A stretch of DNA of 15,727 bases from Bacteroidales bacterium (GTDB lineage: Bacteria; Bacteroidota; Bacteroidia; Bacteroidales; UBA10428). This document shows positions 1 through 8,190 of the stretch, piece after piece (positions within the stretch are counted from its first letter, which is position 1; each line of letters opens with the position of its first letter). The notes beneath the pieces are model-generated. The model was not told the origin of the DNA. It searched no databases and worked only from the letters and a program-made list of their open reading frames with translations. The stretch covers positions 1-15,727 of the forward strand of contig DAOUOU010000049.1 of the NCBI GenBank assembly GCA_030626465.1, written 5' to 3'. The position numbers and the translations under genes are program-made.

Positions 1-315
1 CCTGAGAAGACAAAACAATTGCGGCTGAAAAGAATTATGGAGCTGCAACGGGAAATCTCTTTGGACCTTAACAGATCAAAGGTCGGAAAAGCGTTGAATG
101 TTATCATTGATCGTAAGGAGGGAGATTATTATGTTGGTCGCACAGAAGGAGATTCACCGGAAGTTGATAATGAAGTACTTGTAAAAGCATATACAAAACT
201 TGATCCCGGTACATTTTACCCCGTACGAATTACTGCTGCTGAAGAGTATGATCTGCTGGCGGAATATTCTGCAGATGAAAAGAAAAGCACCCTGATTTCG
301 CATGAACGTAATTGA
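1..315 (+). CDS. rimO: Ribosomal protein S12 methylthiotransferase RimO, C-terminal part (5' end outside window)
   Basis: The reading frame is open from base 1 (first codons read PEKTKQL) to a TGA at 313-315, giving the last 104 residues. RimO is a radical-SAM enzyme that adds a methylthio group to a conserved aspartate of ribosomal protein S12. The radical-SAM core and its iron-sulfur cysteines lie upstream of the window. What is visible is the linker helix (RLKRIMELQREISLDLN) and the TRAM RNA-binding domain, with the hallmark stretch GDYYVGRTEGDSPEVDNEV near residues 38-56 of the visible part and the ending VRITAAEEYDLLAEY. The SPEVDNEV signature separates RimO from the related MiaB tRNA enzyme. 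A short hydrophilic tail follows the TRAM domain. The gene ends convergently with the downstream methyltransferase, with a shared hairpin between them. An internal TTG at 19 is not the start; the gene simply runs in from the left edge. Confidence 0.93.
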   Translation, partial: PEKTKQLRLKRIMELQREISLDLNRSKVGKALNVIIDRKEGDYYVGRTEGDSPEVDNEVLVKAYTKLDPGTFYPVRITAAEEYDLLAEYSADEKKSTLISHERN

Positions 316-459
316 CAGAGTGCTTTTATAACCCTATTATAAAACATAAAATAAATCCTTGATTTCATGGGTTTGATTTTTTTTATTACTGTATACTATA
401 CAATCTTCTTTGCCTTTCCACTTAATCATCCTGCCATTATTATATAATTAAGCAATAAA

Positions 460-488
460 TTACCCGGGTGTTGCCCGGGTAAATTTCC
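460..488. terminator. Bidirectional intrinsic terminator between convergent genes
   Basis: A perfect 9-bp inverted repeat, TTACCCGGG (460-468) and CCCGGGTAA (474-482), closes a 5-nt loop and is flanked by AT-rich DNA on both sides. It lies between the 3' ends of rimO (plus) and the methyltransferase gene (minus), where a terminator serving both strands is expected. The U-tracts are short and impure, so termination strength is uncertain. Confidence 0.7.
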
Positions 489-498
489 ATAGAGTGTG

Positions 499-1242
499 TT
501 ATTCTATTTTCAGGATAAAAAACTCATACCCGAAATACTCGTTGTACTTCATCACGATGTCTCTTTCTTTTTCAATAGAATCAAATGTCTCCCTGGCTTC
601 TGAATTGCCGGTGTACTTTTTTCTGAGCTTCTCAATTACATGTTCCTGAGGTTGAATATATTCCCTGGTCCATCCTTCCAATGGCAGGGTAAAATGATCA
701 ACACATGTATATCCATTTTGGGATGCTTCCTGGAGAACCTGTTCAATGGTAAGCACATACATACATTCCTCCTCAAAATAACGGGTCAGATTGTCAGGTC
801 TGTTATTGCTTAACCATACCAGATCACTCAGAACAAGAAATCCACCCTGTTTAAGAAGGCTTCTCCACTTTTTTAATCCTTCCTTTATTCCTATAATAAA
901 AACAGCACCTTCTGACCAGATCAGATCAAATGATTTCCTGTCAAAAGGAAGTTTATTCATATCGGCATTCAGTGTGCGAATCCTGTTGTCATATCCTTTC
1001 TGTTCTGCTTCTTTTGTCAGTACATCGAGAAAATACTGATGATTGTCCAAAGCAGTGATGGTGCCGGAAGAGATCTTTGCGAGCTCTAGTGTCTGGACTC
1101 CTTTACCACAGCCCATATCCAATATTACTGGCTCATCCGGCAAGTCTGATTTTATGCATTCAAAAGCGTGTCGTGTTGATGAATTTAAACCTGGCCCTTG
1201 TCGGGGAATATTTTCGAAAACTTCGTAAAAGTATGTATTCAT
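499..1242 (-). CDS. Class I SAM-dependent methyltransferase, substrate unknown
   Basis: A 247-residue soluble protein with a Rossmann-type methyltransferase core. Motif I, which binds the SAM amino-acid part, is VILDMGCGKG at residues 39-48. The acidic residue that normally holds the ribose is D66 (ALDNH). The adenine-side motif is NADMNKLPF at 92-100, followed by the strand FDLIWSEGAVF at 105-115. This layout is typical of methyltransferase types 11 and 25, which methylate small molecules or proteins; the substrate cannot be read from sequence. The C-terminal 90 residues are an alpha-helical extension rich in charge and aromatics, and there is no signal peptide or membrane segment. It is the last gene of a same-strand series kinase, regulator, AraC protein, methyltransferase, but a 272-bp gap with its own promoter-like motif precedes it, so it may be transcribed separately. 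The start is an ATG with no obvious ribosome binding site, as is common in Bacteroidota. Confidence 0.85.
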   Translation of the reverse strand: MNTYFYEVFENIPRQGPGLNSSTRHAFECIKSDLPDEPVILDMGCGKGVQTLELAKISSGTITALDNHQYFLDVLTKEAEQKGYDNRIRTLNADMNKLPFDRKSFDLIWSEGAVFIIGIKEGLKKWRSLLKQGGFLVLSDLVWLSNNRPDNLTRYFEEECMYVLTIEQVLQEASQNGYTCVDHFTLPLEGWTREYIQPQEHVIEKLRKKYTGNSEARETFDSIEKERDIVMKYNEYFGYEFFILKIE

Positions 1243-1275
1243 GATTGAAACAATTTAATAGTGTAATGAAGATAG

Positions 1276-1310
1276 CAAATACTATCAGCTATAAATAAAA
1301 GATATACAAA
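1276..1310 (-). promoter_or_regulatory. Candidate Bacteroidota-type promoter of the methyltransferase gene
   Basis: Read on the minus strand, TTTG (1307-1310) is followed after 22 nt by TAGTATTTG (1276-1284). This resembles the Bacteroidota -33 TTTG and -7 TAnnTTTG elements, with one extra base in the -7 box. Transcription would begin about 25-30 nt before the ATG at 1242. It is a motif match only, in AT-rich DNA. Confidence 0.35.
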
Positions 1311-1341
1311 TAGGTAAATCGAACTACCTGAAAGAGGTAAT

Positions 1342-1396
1342 CCTTCGGAAGGTTGTCCGTCAGGACACTTACACAATTATTGATTTATTCAGTGTC
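1342..1396. repeat. Cluster of small hairpins in the gap upstream of the methyltransferase gene
   Basis: Three short inverted repeats follow one another: CCTTC-G-GAAGG (1342-1352), GTCC-GTCA-GGAC (1355-1366), and the 6-bp arms GACACT (1364-1369) and AGTGTC (1391-1396). They could be the remains of a terminator or leader RNA structure, or of a mobile-element end. No coding frame of any size runs through them, and no function is claimed. Confidence 0.35.
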
Positions 1397-1493
1397 ATAA
1401 AAATAGTGCGACAAAGATACCAGATAATCTGGTTAAAAAAATTCAAAAATAAAAAATTGCGGAAATACACCACACCTTAACAACTGAAATGCT

Positions 1494-1519
1494 TCTAGTG
1501 TAGTAATTAGTACACTAGA
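1494..1519 (-). terminator. Hairpin overlapping the stop codon of the AraC-type gene
   Basis: A perfect 9-bp inverted repeat, TCTAGTGTA (1494-1502) and TACACTAGA (1511-1519), has an 8-nt loop. The TAG stop of the AraC-type gene (1515-1517) lies inside one arm. On the minus strand the stem is followed by GCATTTCAGTTG, which is a poor U-tract, so it may be an RNA 3'-end stabiliser or a protein binding palindrome rather than a strong terminator. Confidence 0.5.
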
Positions 1520-1895
1520 CTGCTTGCTTGAGTTTTGAATACTCACTCGGACTAAAACCTGTCTCTCTTTTAAAACATTTTCTGAATGTTTGTACGCTCT
1601 CATATCCGCATGCCTGACTTACTTCAAAAACAGAATATATGTTGTGCTGAATAAGCATCTTTGCTCTGTTAATACGTTTTTTAATAACATACTGATAAGG
1701 AGTACAGCCACAAAATTCATTAAAAATTCGTATGAAATGAAATTCTGACAGGCATGCGGTTTGTGAAAGTTCTTTTATATCAATAGTAGAATTTATGTTC
1801 TCATCGACCTGCATGATGACTTTTTCAATCCTTTTTTGCAGGTCAGATCTGGTGGTTTCTTTTTTGATTATACCACCCGATGAAATGTATTTCAT
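1515..1895 (-). CDS. Short AraC-family transcriptional regulator (DNA-binding domain only)
   Basis: The protein is essentially one AraC-type DNA-binding domain with two helix-turn-helix units. The first is around IDIKELSQTACLSEFHFIRI (residues 38-57) and the second around VSQACGYESVQTFRKCFKRE (92-111). It ends in the family signature TGFSPSEY. No ligand-binding or receiver domain is fused to it, so any signal must come from expression level or a partner. I chose the ATG at 1895, giving 126 residues. An in-frame TTG at 1952 would add 19 residues rich in F and Y with no recognisable domain, so it is less likely. The gene sits 134 bp after the LytTR response regulator on the same strand, so it could be part of that operon or a target of it. 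The closest well-known relatives are the small HTH regulators of the SoxS and MarA type; the target genes are unknown. Confidence 0.85.
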   Translation of the reverse strand: MKYISSGGIIKKETTRSDLQKRIEKVIMQVDENINSTIDIKELSQTACLSEFHFIRIFNEFCGCTPYQYVIKKRINRAKMLIQHNIYSVFEVSQACGYESVQTFRKCFKRETGFSPSEYSKLKQAV

Positions 1896-2029
1896 TGTAA
1901 GGGTCTGTTGGATTATTGGCGCAAAAAAATAAAAAGAATACGGAATGTTCAAGGATCACTTTGTGTATGGCAGGGTTGAGTGTATGAATGGTAGTATTTG
2001 GTTTGTATGGAATAGTAAATACAAGCGAA

Positions 2030-2782
2030 CTATCTCAGAAAATCTGTCATTTTAATCATAAAATCTTCCCTTTTTCTTCTTGGAACAAGAATGTTTATAC
2101 CTCCTTCCATTTCAACTGTGCCTCCGTCGATTCTTCTGTACATTATAACATGGTTTAAGTTGATAAGATAAGATTTGCTGAGGCGATAGAAGGAATATTC
2201 CCTGAGCTCCTGTTCAAATTTTTTTAATAATCGTGATAGTATATACTCTTTGCCATTAAGCATCTTAACTCGCGAATAACTTCCATCTGCCTGAATAAGG
2301 ATGATATCCATAATAGTGACAAAACGAGTACCCTTTTCTGTGCAAAGAGATAATTTATCAGGCTCTGCTTTATTTAAATCTTGAAGTAAAGATTTAATTT
2401 TAGAGACATAGATATCTGATTTTCCGGGCATTTCTCTCACTCTATCAACAGCATCTTTTAATTCGTTGAATTGAACTGGCTTTAAGAGATAATGTATAGC
2501 ATTGTATTGAAAGGCATCGAGGGCATATTGATTATGACCTGTAGTGAATATGAGATTAAACGAGATTTTATTTACTTTCGCAAGAAGATCAAAACCTGTC
2601 TGACTGCCCAGTTCAATATCCAGAAAAACCAGATCAGGTTTCACTCTATTGATGAGAGCCACACCTTGCTCAACAGATGATGCGGTATCAATAATCCTTA
2701 CTTTCTTATAAAGCTTACCTAACTGATCGCTTAAATAATCAATTGAATCAGGGGAATCGTCGATTATTACTGTTCGTAGCAT
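2030..2782 (-). CDS. LytTR-family response regulator
   Basis: A 250-residue two-component response regulator of the AgrA/LytR type. The receiver domain spans residues 1-120, with the acidic pair D8-D9, the phospho-acceptor D55 (LVFLDIELG), T80-T81, and the conserved lysine K101 in YLLKPV. After a linker, the LytTR DNA-binding domain occupies about residues 138-250, recognisable from IMDIILIQADGSYSRVKM, YFYRLSKSYLINL-like and VPRRKREDF-type segments. LytTR domains bind paired direct repeats in promoters through a beta fold. The gene follows its sensor kinase on the same strand with a 62-bp gap that holds no clear hairpin, so the two are very likely cotranscribed, kinase first. Phosphorylation by that kinase is inferred from the pairing. 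No LytTR operator could be identified by eye. Confidence 0.93.
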   Translation of the reverse strand: MLRTVIIDDSPDSIDYLSDQLGKLYKKVRIIDTASSVEQGVALINRVKPDLVFLDIELGSQTGFDLLAKVNKISFNLIFTTGHNQYALDAFQYNAIHYLLKPVQFNELKDAVDRVREMPGKSDIYVSKIKSLLQDLNKAEPDKLSLCTEKGTRFVTIMDIILIQADGSYSRVKMLNGKEYILSRLLKKFEQELREYSFYRLSKSYLINLNHVIMYRRIDGGTVEMEGGINILVPRRKREDFMIKMTDFLR

Positions 2783-2844
2783 GTATGAGTGTTATTACTT
2801 TCGAATGTATAGTAAATCATTTGTCAAAACAGAAACCAATAAAA

Positions 2845-4935
2845 TTAATCTGTTAAAATGGGGATCGAAATATCTACTCTTGTTCCTCCCGATGCGCCGG
2901 AACCATTCTTTTTCAGATCAGTATACCTGAGATATGTATTTTTATTGTAGTATAAACTCAAAAGCTGCAATCGTTTTTGAGTTATACCGGTTGCCATTGA
3001 TTTGTGTTTTCGTCCATATATATTATTAACAGCTGTTTTACTCTGTCTGCCAACCCCATTATCCTCAACAGAACAATGAAGTTGATGGTTACGCTCTTCT
3101 ATCGTGACTTGTATTTTGCCATTATCGGAGAGGCCGGAAATACCATGTTTTATCGAATTTTCTACTAATGGCTGCAACAAAAAGGAAGGTATTTTCACAT
3201 GAGTCTGATCGATATTTTTTTTCACATCAATCTTTAATTCGAAAGGTTTCGTGAACCGGAGTGATTCGAGTTCGGCGTAAAGCTTCAAAATTTCCAGTTC
3301 ATCCTGAAGCGGAATTGTAGGGTACTGAGAATTGTACAATGCCATTCGCATCAGACTGGCAAACTTGCCAATATAATCTAAGGAAGCTTCTTTGTTGTTG
3401 ATGTGAATAAAATACTGAATGGAATTTAAGGTGTTAAATATAAAATGAGGATTCATCTGCTGACTAAGGGATTTTTGCATGTAAAGAAAAAGATCGCTTT
3501 GCAGTTTATGTACTTTTTCTTTTTGTCTCAGTCTATAATAGTATATTGTTATCAGTGCAATGACAATAACCAGGAAAGCACCTGATATTGCAGCATTTCG
3601 TAGTGTTTTCTGTTGTTTAAGTTCTGACAGATAGGCCAGATTTTTCTGTTTATTAATAAAATCTTGCTCCTGTTGCTTTTTATCAAACTCATATTGCATT
3701 TCCAGGCGTGTTATTTCTTCTACTTTGCTTTCATTAAATAGACTATCACTTGCATTTTTATACTCAACATGAGCAAGATATGCTTCTTTGTAATTGCCTG
3801 TTTTTGCATAGGCTTTGCTTAACAGACCGGAAGAATCTTTAATTCCATCCAGATAGCCGGTCCTTTTCGCAGTTTCCAATCCAAGTTTAAGAAATTTTAT
3901 TGCCTTCGTTGGCTGATCAAGACTTATGTAAGTGTTTGCCAGACCGATACATGCATATATCATCATGCGATAAAACTTGTTTTCGGTAGCTATTCTGTAT
4001 GCTTTCTTATTGAATTCTTCAGATAGTTTGTAGTTACCAGACATGTAATGAAATTCACCCAGATTAATATAAATTGTACTTATCCTTTGAGAGTCATTCA
4101 ACTGAAATGCCTGCTTGAGTGCCGTATCATAATAATGCAGAGAAATTTCGATGCTGTCCTGTCTCATATAAAGCACAGCCAGATTGATGTTAATTCCCAG
4201 AATATTTGACTTATAATCCAACTCTTCCAAAATATTCTTTGCTTTCTGCAAATAGGGAAGAGCTTTATCAGGATTATCCTGATTTAAGTACAAACTGGCG
4301 ATATTGTTGCTCAAATAGGCTATTTCAGGTTTATGGGCAATAGCTTCGGCCATTTTAATGCCTTCAAAATAGTATTTGAAGGCTTCGTCGTTTCTACCCA
4401 TTAATTTATAGGTAAGTCCGATAGTCCTGAGCATACTCACCAGTTCAATGGTATCACCTGTTTCACGGTATTCTTCCAGTGCCAGTTTATGGCATTCTGC
4501 AGATTTGATCAGGTTTCCCTTCTCACGATAGACAATACCTTTTCCGTTCAGAATAATTGCTAACAACTCATTACATTGTGTTGTATCAACCATTTCAATG
4601 GCCTTATCATAAGTATATAGAGCGGAGTCGAGGTTATTGAGCTCATAATGCATATAGGCCAGGTTATCGTATGCCATTGCACGATAACAATCTTTTTCTA
4701 TCTTGTTGGCCAGAGAAACTGTTTTCTCAGCAATAGCAAAAGCTTCCTGACGATCGAATTTTTTAATAAGACTGCTTAAATTGATAAGATAGGTTATTTT
4801 CAGGCTATCATCTTTTGTATGTTCAATAAGGTTTTGAAGACTATCAATTTTTGTCTGAATTTGCCCGTATGAAAGACTGCAACAAGCAATAATTGTAACA
4901 AACAGGATAGATGTTATCCTTACAAAATGTTTCAC
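2845..4935 (-). CDS. TPR-containing membrane sensor histidine kinase (LytS/YehU-type His_kinase)
   Basis: A 696-residue kinase starting at a GTG. A signal peptide (about residues 1-24, hydrophobic ILFVTIIACCSLSYG) exports a large sensor region. About residues 45-395 form successive tetratricopeptide repeats, for example around 89-115, 130-160, 210-240, 285-315 and 325-355. A charged coiled-coil stretch (401-445) leads to one transmembrane helix (447-467). The cytoplasmic part holds the His_kinase motif with phospho-acceptor H497 in QQMNPHFIFNTLNSI, then the ATPase with the N box LLQPLVENSIKHG (587-598) and G box EDNGVGR (624-630). The order fits the Bacteroidota kinases that sense through periplasmic TPR arrays and pass phosphate to LytTR regulators, and the regulator gene follows 62 bp downstream. 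The ligand is unknown. The GTG start fits the signal peptide, since the upstream ATG is out of frame and reaches a stop at once. Confidence 0.92.
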   Translation of the reverse strand: MKHFVRITSILFVTIIACCSLSYGQIQTKIDSLQNLIEHTKDDSLKITYLINLSSLIKKFDRQEAFAIAEKTVSLANKIEKDCYRAMAYDNLAYMHYELNNLDSALYTYDKAIEMVDTTQCNELLAIILNGKGIVYREKGNLIKSAECHKLALEEYRETGDTIELVSMLRTIGLTYKLMGRNDEAFKYYFEGIKMAEAIAHKPEIAYLSNNIASLYLNQDNPDKALPYLQKAKNILEELDYKSNILGININLAVLYMRQDSIEISLHYYDTALKQAFQLNDSQRISTIYINLGEFHYMSGNYKLSEEFNKKAYRIATENKFYRMMIYACIGLANTYISLDQPTKAIKFLKLGLETAKRTGYLDGIKDSSGLLSKAYAKTGNYKEAYLAHVEYKNASDSLFNESKVEEITRLEMQYEFDKKQQEQDFINKQKNLAYLSELKQQKTLRNAAISGAFLVIVIALITIYYYRLRQKEKVHKLQSDLFLYMQKSLSQQMNPHFIFNTLNSIQYFIHINNKEASLDYIGKFASLMRMALYNSQYPTIPLQDELEILKLYAELESLRFTKPFELKIDVKKNIDQTHVKIPSFLLQPLVENSIKHGISGLSDNGKIQVTIEERNHQLHCSVEDNGVGRQSKTAVNNIYGRKHKSMATGITQKRLQLLSLYYNKNTYLRYTDLKKNGSGASGGTRVDISIPILTD

Positions 4936-5350
4936 TTCATACTAATTTTGAGCAGATTTTCTGACTACTATACAAAGTAAAACAAATTATCACTGAATTA
5001 CATTCTCAATTGGATAAATAGACTGGCATACAGAGAGAAAAGAATTATCGATTAACTGGGGAACTGGAGAACTGAATAAATGAAGTTGAATTATTGGGTT
5101 GCTGATTACTAGTTATTAGATTTTTGGATTGTTGGTTTGTTAGGTCTTCAAGATTGAACTAGTAAGGATTTTTAATGGTCTGCATGATGTTGAATTTCTC
5201 AACCACTCAACAACTAAACTCCTCAACTTTCCATCAAAAACTTCATTTAATCGATTGACCAATTAATCAGTTACACAGTTAAGCAACCGAACGCATAGAG
5301 CTTATCAAAGAAAATCAGACAGTTGTGTTTATTGAGATAGAAGTTATATG
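4936..5350. other. Long intergenic region between clpC terminator and kinase gene, with an inverted repeat
   Basis: No credible gene lies here. The first 60 bases next to the kinase start probably hold its promoter, although I see no perfect TAnnTTTG box. Further right the top strand shifts from a TG-rich stretch (about 5094-5150) to an AC-rich stretch (about 5195-5290). A perfect 11-bp inverted repeat, TAAATGAAGTT (5077-5087) and AACTTCATTTA (5239-5249), frames much of it, and GGTTGCT (5098-5104) has its complement AGCAACC near 5284. This looks like a degenerate palindromic intergenic repeat; no function is assigned. Confidence 0.5.
5077..5249. repeat. Inverted repeat with strand-asymmetric interior
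   Basis: The arms are TAAATGAAGTT (5077-5087) and AACTTCATTTA (5239-5249), an 11-bp perfect match about 151 nt apart. The interior is rich in TTG/GTT words on its left half and CAA/AAC words on its right half, so the two halves partly complement each other. It may be a worn-down foldback element. Confidence 0.4.
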
Positions 5351-5378
5351 AAAAAGAAAAAGAGGATGCATATCCTCT
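5351..5378 (-). terminator. Intrinsic terminator of clpC
   Basis: On the minus strand, 50 nt beyond the clpC stop, a perfect 7-bp stem AGAGGAT/ATCCTCT (5361-5367 and 5372-5378) with a 4-nt loop runs directly into CTTTTTCTTTTTC (complement of 5351-5361 and adjacent bases). A GC-bearing stem followed by a long U-tract is a textbook rho-independent terminator. Confidence 0.85.
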
Positions 5379-5428
5379 CTTCTTTTCAATATATAGTATT
5401 AGAAAATTCTTACGAATTACTAATCTGT

Positions 5429-7978
5429 TTATTTCCCGGTATCACTAACTTTTACTTTAGCACCTGGAGTAACCTTAATGGTGATTTCTTCTGTTTTTGC
5501 ACTGAATCCGACATTGATGGTATCACCTTCTTTTATATCAGATTTAATTAAAACTTCAGCCATGGGATCTTCCAGGTATTTCTGGATGGCTCTTTTTAAT
5601 GGCCGGGCACCAAACTGTATATCGTATCCCCTTTCGGCAATATAATCCTTGGCAGGAGTGGTGAGCTTAATTTTATAACCAAGGTTTATTATTCGCTTGT
5701 ACAAACCGTCCAGCTCGATATCGATGATTTTATAGATGTCTTCTTTTGAAAGTGTATTGAACAAGACGACATCATCAATCCTGTTAAGAAATTCAGGAGC
5801 GAAAGCTTTCTTAAGAGCATTTTGAATTACACTTTTCACATAGTCATTACTCTGGGCCTCCTTGGCCGTCGTGCTAAAACCAATTCCCTGACCGAAATCC
5901 TTCAGTTGCCTTGTCCCGATATTCGAGGTCATAATAATGATGGTATTTCTGAAATCGACTCTGCGACCAAGACTGTCAGTTAACTGCCCTTCATCAAGTA
6001 CTTGCAGTAAGATATGATAAACTTCCGGATGGGCTTTCTCTATCTCATCGAGAAGCACAACACAATATGGTTTTCTTCGCACTTTTTCAGTAAGCTGACC
6101 ACCCTCTTCGTATCCAACATATCCCGGAGGAGCTCCAACAAGTCGGGATACAGAGAACTTCTCCATGTACTCGCTCATATCAAGGCGTATCAGGTTGTCT
6201 GCACTATCGAACAGATACTGTGCAAGAACTTTTGCCAGCTGTGTTTTTCCAACACCGGTGGGACCGAGGAAGATGAATGTTCCAATAGGCTTATTCGGAT
6301 CCTTTAATCCGGCACGGTTTCTCTGAATTGATTTGACAACTTTTTCAACGGCTTCGTTCTGCCCGATAACATTGCTACGCATCTCATCACCCATCTTGAG
6401 GAGTCGTATACCTTCGGCTTGTGCTATTCGTTGCACAGGGATACCTGTCATCATGGCAACTACTTCAGCTACCTTCTCATCGTCTACTATCTCACGATTA
6501 CGCGCCAGTTCTTTTTCCCAGCGTATCTTTTCTTCCTCCAGATGCTCAATATATTCTTTCTCCTTATCACGAAAGTTTGCAGCTTTCTCAAAATTCTGAT
6601 TCTTAACAGCTTTTATTTTATCCTTTTTCGTTTCCTCAACCTTTTGTTCAAGACTAAGAACATTTTCAGGCACTACAATATTCAAGATGTGCACTCTCGA
6701 CCCTGATTCATCAAGGGCATCAATGGCTTTATCAGGAAGATGCCTGTCGGTAATATACCTGTTGGTCAATTTCACACAAGCCTGTATAGCTTCGTTGGTG
6801 TAGATCACATTGTGGTGATCTTCATAGCGTTCTTTGATGTTGTTGAGTATATCAACAGTTTCTTCTTCCGAAGTAGGTTCAATCATTACTTTCTGGAATC
6901 TTCGCTCAAGGGCGCCGTCTTTCTCGATATGTTGTCTGTATTCGTCAAGAGTTGTGGCACCTATGCATTGTATTTCACCTCTTGACAGGGCTGGTTTCAA
7001 CATGTTAGCTGCGTCGAGTGATCCTGTGGCTCCTCCTGCGCCTACAATGGTATGTATCTCATCAATAAACAGGATGACATCTGCAGTTTTCTGCAGCTCA
7101 TTAAGTATGGCTTTCATCCTCTCTTCGAATTGTCCACGATACTTTGTTCCGGCAACTATCGATGCCAGATCCAGAGTTACCACACGTTTCCCGAAAAGCA
7201 CGCGTGATACTTTGCGTTGAATAATCCGCATTGCCAGTCCTTCTGCTATTGCTGATTTTCCAACACCTGGTTCTCCGATAAGTATGGGATTGTTTTTCTT
7301 TCGCCGGCTAAGAATCTGGGCAAGACGTTCAATCTCCTTTTCACGGCCAACAATAGGATCGAGCTTATCTTCTTCAGCAGACTTGGTAAGATCGATACCA
7401 AAATTATCGAGCACCGGGGTTTCCGAACTTGATTTGGCTGATTGCTCCTGACTACCTCCTTTACCAGGTCCGAAAGTACTGCCCGGTTCGTCTTCCTCGC
7501 CAGGAAACTCTGCTCTTGGTTCAGCATTTTCTATGGGTTCAGTCGAGTCTTTCTCCAGCTCTTTGCGAACATTAGCGTAATCAATGTTATGCTTAATGAG
7601 GACCTTTGATACAGTGCTGTTCTCATCCTTAAGAATAGCAAGCAGAAGGTGCCCAGTGTCAATCGTTGTTTTGCTGAGTGATTTTGCTTCGAGGTAGACC
7701 AGTTTTAAGATTCTCTCCGAAGACTTTAACAAAGGAATATTTTCGGTATGGGTTATTTTTATGGGACCGGATGGGTTCAGACCGGTTTCAATATCTTTTC
7801 TTAATTCGTAAAGATTGGATCCTAAAGTAACCAGAACATCGATGGCTATTCCTTCTCCTTCACGTAAGATCCCGAGAAAAAGGTGTTCGGGACCAATCTC
7901 TGTATTACCAAGGCGTATAGCCTCTTCCTTACTGTAAGATAATACATCTTTTATTCGTTGTGAAAATTTTGCGTCCAT
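5429..7978 (-). CDS. clpC: ATP-dependent Clp protease ATP-binding subunit ClpC
   Basis: An 849-residue Hsp100/Clp ATPase that unfolds proteins and feeds them to the ClpP protease in the cytosol. The N domain (about 1-145) has the two Clp_N repeats (FSQRIKDVLSYSKEEA; IDTGHLLLAILKDENS). The first AAA+ module has Walker A GEPGVGKS (235-242), Walker B DEIH (306-309) and arginines R359-R360. The middle region (about 447-482) is a UVR-like coiled coil, which with the short length distinguishes ClpC from ClpB. The second AAA+ module has Walker A GPTGVGKT (572-579) and Walker B LLDEIEKAH (642-650). An IGF tripeptide (699-701) matches the loop that docks on ClpP. The C-terminal ClpB_D2-small region ends with ARPLKRAIQKYLEDPMAE. 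An acidic, glycine-rich linker (145-190) joins the N domain to the first AAA+ module. The gene is divergent from gyrA and has its own terminator. No ctsR or mcsAB genes adjoin it. Confidence 0.96.
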   Translation of the reverse strand: MDAKFSQRIKDVLSYSKEEAIRLGNTEIGPEHLFLGILREGEGIAIDVLVTLGSNLYELRKDIETGLNPSGPIKITHTENIPLLKSSERILKLVYLEAKSLSKTTIDTGHLLLAILKDENSTVSKVLIKHNIDYANVRKELEKDSTEPIENAEPRAEFPGEEDEPGSTFGPGKGGSQEQSAKSSSETPVLDNFGIDLTKSAEEDKLDPIVGREKEIERLAQILSRRKKNNPILIGEPGVGKSAIAEGLAMRIIQRKVSRVLFGKRVVTLDLASIVAGTKYRGQFEERMKAILNELQKTADVILFIDEIHTIVGAGGATGSLDAANMLKPALSRGEIQCIGATTLDEYRQHIEKDGALERRFQKVMIEPTSEEETVDILNNIKERYEDHHNVIYTNEAIQACVKLTNRYITDRHLPDKAIDALDESGSRVHILNIVVPENVLSLEQKVEETKKDKIKAVKNQNFEKAANFRDKEKEYIEHLEEEKIRWEKELARNREIVDDEKVAEVVAMMTGIPVQRIAQAEGIRLLKMGDEMRSNVIGQNEAVEKVVKSIQRNRAGLKDPNKPIGTFIFLGPTGVGKTQLAKVLAQYLFDSADNLIRLDMSEYMEKFSVSRLVGAPPGYVGYEEGGQLTEKVRRKPYCVVLLDEIEKAHPEVYHILLQVLDEGQLTDSLGRRVDFRNTIIIMTSNIGTRQLKDFGQGIGFSTTAKEAQSNDYVKSVIQNALKKAFAPEFLNRIDDVVLFNTLSKEDIYKIIDIELDGLYKRIINLGYKIKLTTPAKDYIAERGYDIQFGARPLKRAIQKYLEDPMAEVLIKSDIKEGDTINVGFSAKTEEITIKVTPGAKVKVSDTGK

Positions 7979-8190
7979 ACAAGTGTAATTAACTGTTCTT
8001 TTATCAGATTCTACAGCGCTTAGATAATGACAAATATACTAATAATAAACAACGTTTTATAAACACTTTTTGTTGATAATTACAGGGTGATTTTTATCAC
8101 TTTCACACCATAAATATCTACTTTAGCTTGCTCATTTTCTAATAAATTTAGCATTATTTTTCCACAAATAAAATCTTATTTACAATAACA
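7979..8190. promoter_or_regulatory. Divergent clpC-gyrA regulatory region
   Basis: This 212-bp AT-rich spacer carries the start signals of both genes. For gyrA the best -7 match is TACTTTAG (8119-8126), one base off TAnnTTTG, about 65 nt before the ATG. A short palindrome GTGAT-TTTT-ATCAC (8087-8100) lies near the centre and could be an operator or a small hairpin. I see no CIRCE element and no CtsR heptad repeat. Confidence 0.55.
8031..8038 (-). promoter_or_regulatory. clpC: Candidate -7 element of the clpC promoter
   Basis: Read on the minus strand this is TATATTTG, a perfect TAnnTTTG match for the Bacteroidota housekeeping sigma factor, placed so that the clpC leader would be about 45 nt. 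A matching -33 TTTG at the usual distance is not evident. Confidence 0.5.

Noticed and set aside
1893..1952. An upstream TTG start for the AraC-type gene
   Set aside because: It adds 19 aromatic residues with no domain, whereas the ATG at 1895 gives the usual length for a stand-alone AraC DNA-binding protein.
5348..5551. A 67-codon plus-strand frame starting with a lysine-rich run
   Set aside because: It is antisense to the end of clpC and its lysine-rich start is just the complement of the clpC terminator U-tract.
6834..7220. A 128-codon plus-strand frame inside clpC
   Set aside because: It is a shadow of the strongly conserved clpC coding strand.
7979..8190. CtsR or CIRCE heat-shock operator in front of clpC
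   Set aside because: No CIRCE inverted repeat or CtsR heptad repeat is visible; the only palindrome is the short GTGAT-TTTT-ATCAC.
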